From Streptomyces katrae (GTDB lineage: Bacteria > Actinomycetota > Actinomycetes > Streptomycetales > Streptomycetaceae), in contig NZ_JZWV01000386.1 of assembly GCF_000966975.1 (NCBI RefSeq), positions 1 through 5,730 of the forward strand: a stretch of 5,730 nucleotides of DNA, read 5' to 3'. The position numbers and the translations under genes are program-made. The notes beneath the pieces are model-generated. The model saw nothing but the letters and a program-made list of their open reading frames with translations, was not told the origin of the DNA and ran no database searches. Positions 4,628-5,730 of the stretch are shown here, in pieces. Within the stretch, counting starts at the first letter, position 1, and each line of letters begins with the position of its first letter.

Positions 4628-5730
4628 ATGAACAAGGCTGCTTGGCGTTCGCTCGGGCTCGCCACCGTGCTGGCCGTCCTCCCTCTCGCCGCGACGGCGA
4701 CCGCCGAAGCCGAGGCACCCGAACCCCTGTCCGCCGAGGTCGTGGCGGCCATGACGCCCCAACAGCAGGGCGAGGTGCTGGAACCGCTCCGGGCCGTCGC
4801 CGATGCCGCGGCGCGGGTCGGCCGGGGTGCGTACGCGGACCTGTACACGCAGGTCGAGATGGCCCCCGACTACCGCTCGGTCAACGTCTACCTCACCGAC
4901 ACCGCCCGTGGTGCGGCCTTCCTCGACGCCGTGCGCAAGGCCGGCCCGGAGGCCGACACGAAGCTGCTGCACGTACGCAAGAGCGCGAAGTCGCTGCAGC
5001 AGATCAGGAAGGAGATCAACACCTTCCGCAGCCGCAGGGACCTCCCCTTCAAGATCCACATGGCGGGCAGCACCGTCGACGGCGGAGCGATCGAGCTCAG
5101 CGTCGACGACGCGAAGGCGGCGCGGCGATACCTCGCCGAACCCGCCGTCACGCAGGAACTCGCGGCGGCCCGGACCACCCCCATCCGCGTCCGCCAGTCA
5201 CCGCCGGCGGTGCCGCTGAGCCGCTGGAACGACAGCGCGCCGTTCTACGCGGGGGCCGCGCTCGGGCCCGCGAACGGCTCGTTCGCCCACTGCACCAGCG
5301 GCATCCCGGCGCACAGCACCGTCGACAACCGCCAGTGGCTCGTCACCGCCGGCCACTGCTACGGGCTGGGCGAGAGCGTCTTCACCGCCGGCGGCAACCG
5401 CGTCGGCACGGTCGGAGCCAAGCTGGACGACCTCGACTCGGCGTTCATCGAGACGGCGACGAGCCGCTACACGTGGGACGGCCTCGACGCACAGGGGTAC
5501 ACGCGCCGCCTCAACGGCGTGCGCAACGCGGCGGTCGGCGACTTCACCTGCCACCTGGGCTACACCACGAAGGTCGCCTGCAACATCCGCACCGCGTACG
5601 CCGGCAACGCCACCTGGGTCAACAACGGCGCCTACGTCTGGGGAAGCGCCAGCGACCCGAACACCTACCCGGTCATCGCCCGGACCGGCGACAGCGGCGG
5701 GCCGGTGATCACGATCAACGACGAGAACTC
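4628..5730 (+). CDS. Secreted trypsin-like (S1 family) serine protease, C-terminus outside the window
   Basis: The frame from ATG 4628 stays open to the right edge, giving 367 residues without a stop. GAGGAG (4618-4623) precedes it with a slightly short 4-base gap; an ATG at 4624 touches that site and is in another frame. Residues 1-26 form a signal peptide (basic MNKAAWR, hydrophobic core, cleavage after ATA or two residues later), so the enzyme is exported. Residues about 27-195 are probably a propeptide, with VNVYLTDTARGAAFLDAV and a charged helix RKSAKSLQQIRKEIN. The protease domain starts near 200 and shows the full triad: His243 in LVTAGHC, Asp270 in LDDLDSAF, Ser356 in TGDSGGPV. Cys222/Cys244 match the disulfide next to the catalytic His; Cys308 and Cys318 could form another. 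The arrangement of signal, pro-region and S1 domain recalls streptogrisin/alpha-lytic-type enzymes made as inactive precursors. The substrate is unknown. Confidence 0.92.
   Translation, partial: MNKAAWRSLGLATVLAVLPLAATATAEAEAPEPLSAEVVAAMTPQQQGEVLEPLRAVADAAARVGRGAYADLYTQVEMAPDYRSVNVYLTDTARGAAFLDAVRKAGPEADTKLLHVRKSAKSLQQIRKEINTFRSRRDLPFKIHMAGSTVDGGAIELSVDDAKAARRYLAEPAVTQELAAARTTPIRVRQSPPAVPLSRWNDSAPFYAGAALGPANGSFAHCTSGIPAHSTVDNRQWLVTAGHCYGLGESVFTAGGNRVGTVGAKLDDLDSAFIETATSRYTWDGLDAQGYTRRLNGVRNAAVGDFTCHLGYTTKVACNIRTAYAGNATWVNNGAYVWGSASDPNTYPVIARTGDSGGPVITINDEN

Overview
The window looks like a piece of a streptomycete (or close actinomycete) chromosome. The sequence is very GC-rich, with G or C in most third codon positions, GTG starts are common, the ribosome binding sites are GGAGG-like, and several protein families (WYL regulator, MDMPI_N-fold protein, Ku with a lysine-rich tail, secreted trypsin-like protease) are typical of that group. 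No transposase, integrase, phage gene, tRNA, rRNA or CRISPR array is visible. I read it as an ordinary accessory or core-flanking region and do not see a clearly new multi-gene system.

Layout from left to right. (1) 1-292, minus strand: N-terminal third of a DeoR/YafY-type HTH-WYL regulator, cut by the window edge. (2) 293-427: shared divergent promoter region holding a 25-bp near-perfect tandem repeat and an inverted repeat. (3) 428-1066, plus: a maleylpyruvate-isomerase-like / TIGR03086-type metal-binding protein, probably the regulator's target. (4) 1108-1861, plus: an unrecognised soluble protein of about 250 residues, broken by an apparent one-base insertion near 1390. (5) 1912-2337, plus: a small two-span membrane protein resembling DUF3592. 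(6) A short convergent gap with a candidate terminator. (7) 2401-3333, minus: a 310-residue protein of unknown function with a globular N-terminal half and a long charged coiled coil. (8) 3334-3453: divergent promoter region with a perfect 8-bp-arm palindrome. (9) 3454-4467, plus: bacterial Ku, the DNA-end-binding protein of non-homologous end joining, with a Lys/Ala-rich tail and a terminal SAP/HEH-like motif. (10) 4468-4627: a nested hairpin that may end ku transcription, then a repeat-rich promoter region. (11) 4628-5730, plus, open at the right edge: a secreted trypsin-like serine protease with signal peptide, propeptide and complete catalytic triad.

Two divergent pairs give the clearest functional hints: WYL regulator with the TIGR03086-type protein, and the coiled-coil protein with Ku. 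In the second pair, shared control through the central palindrome and a role of the coiled-coil protein in end joining are guesses from position only. No ligD-type ligase/polymerase gene lies in the window.
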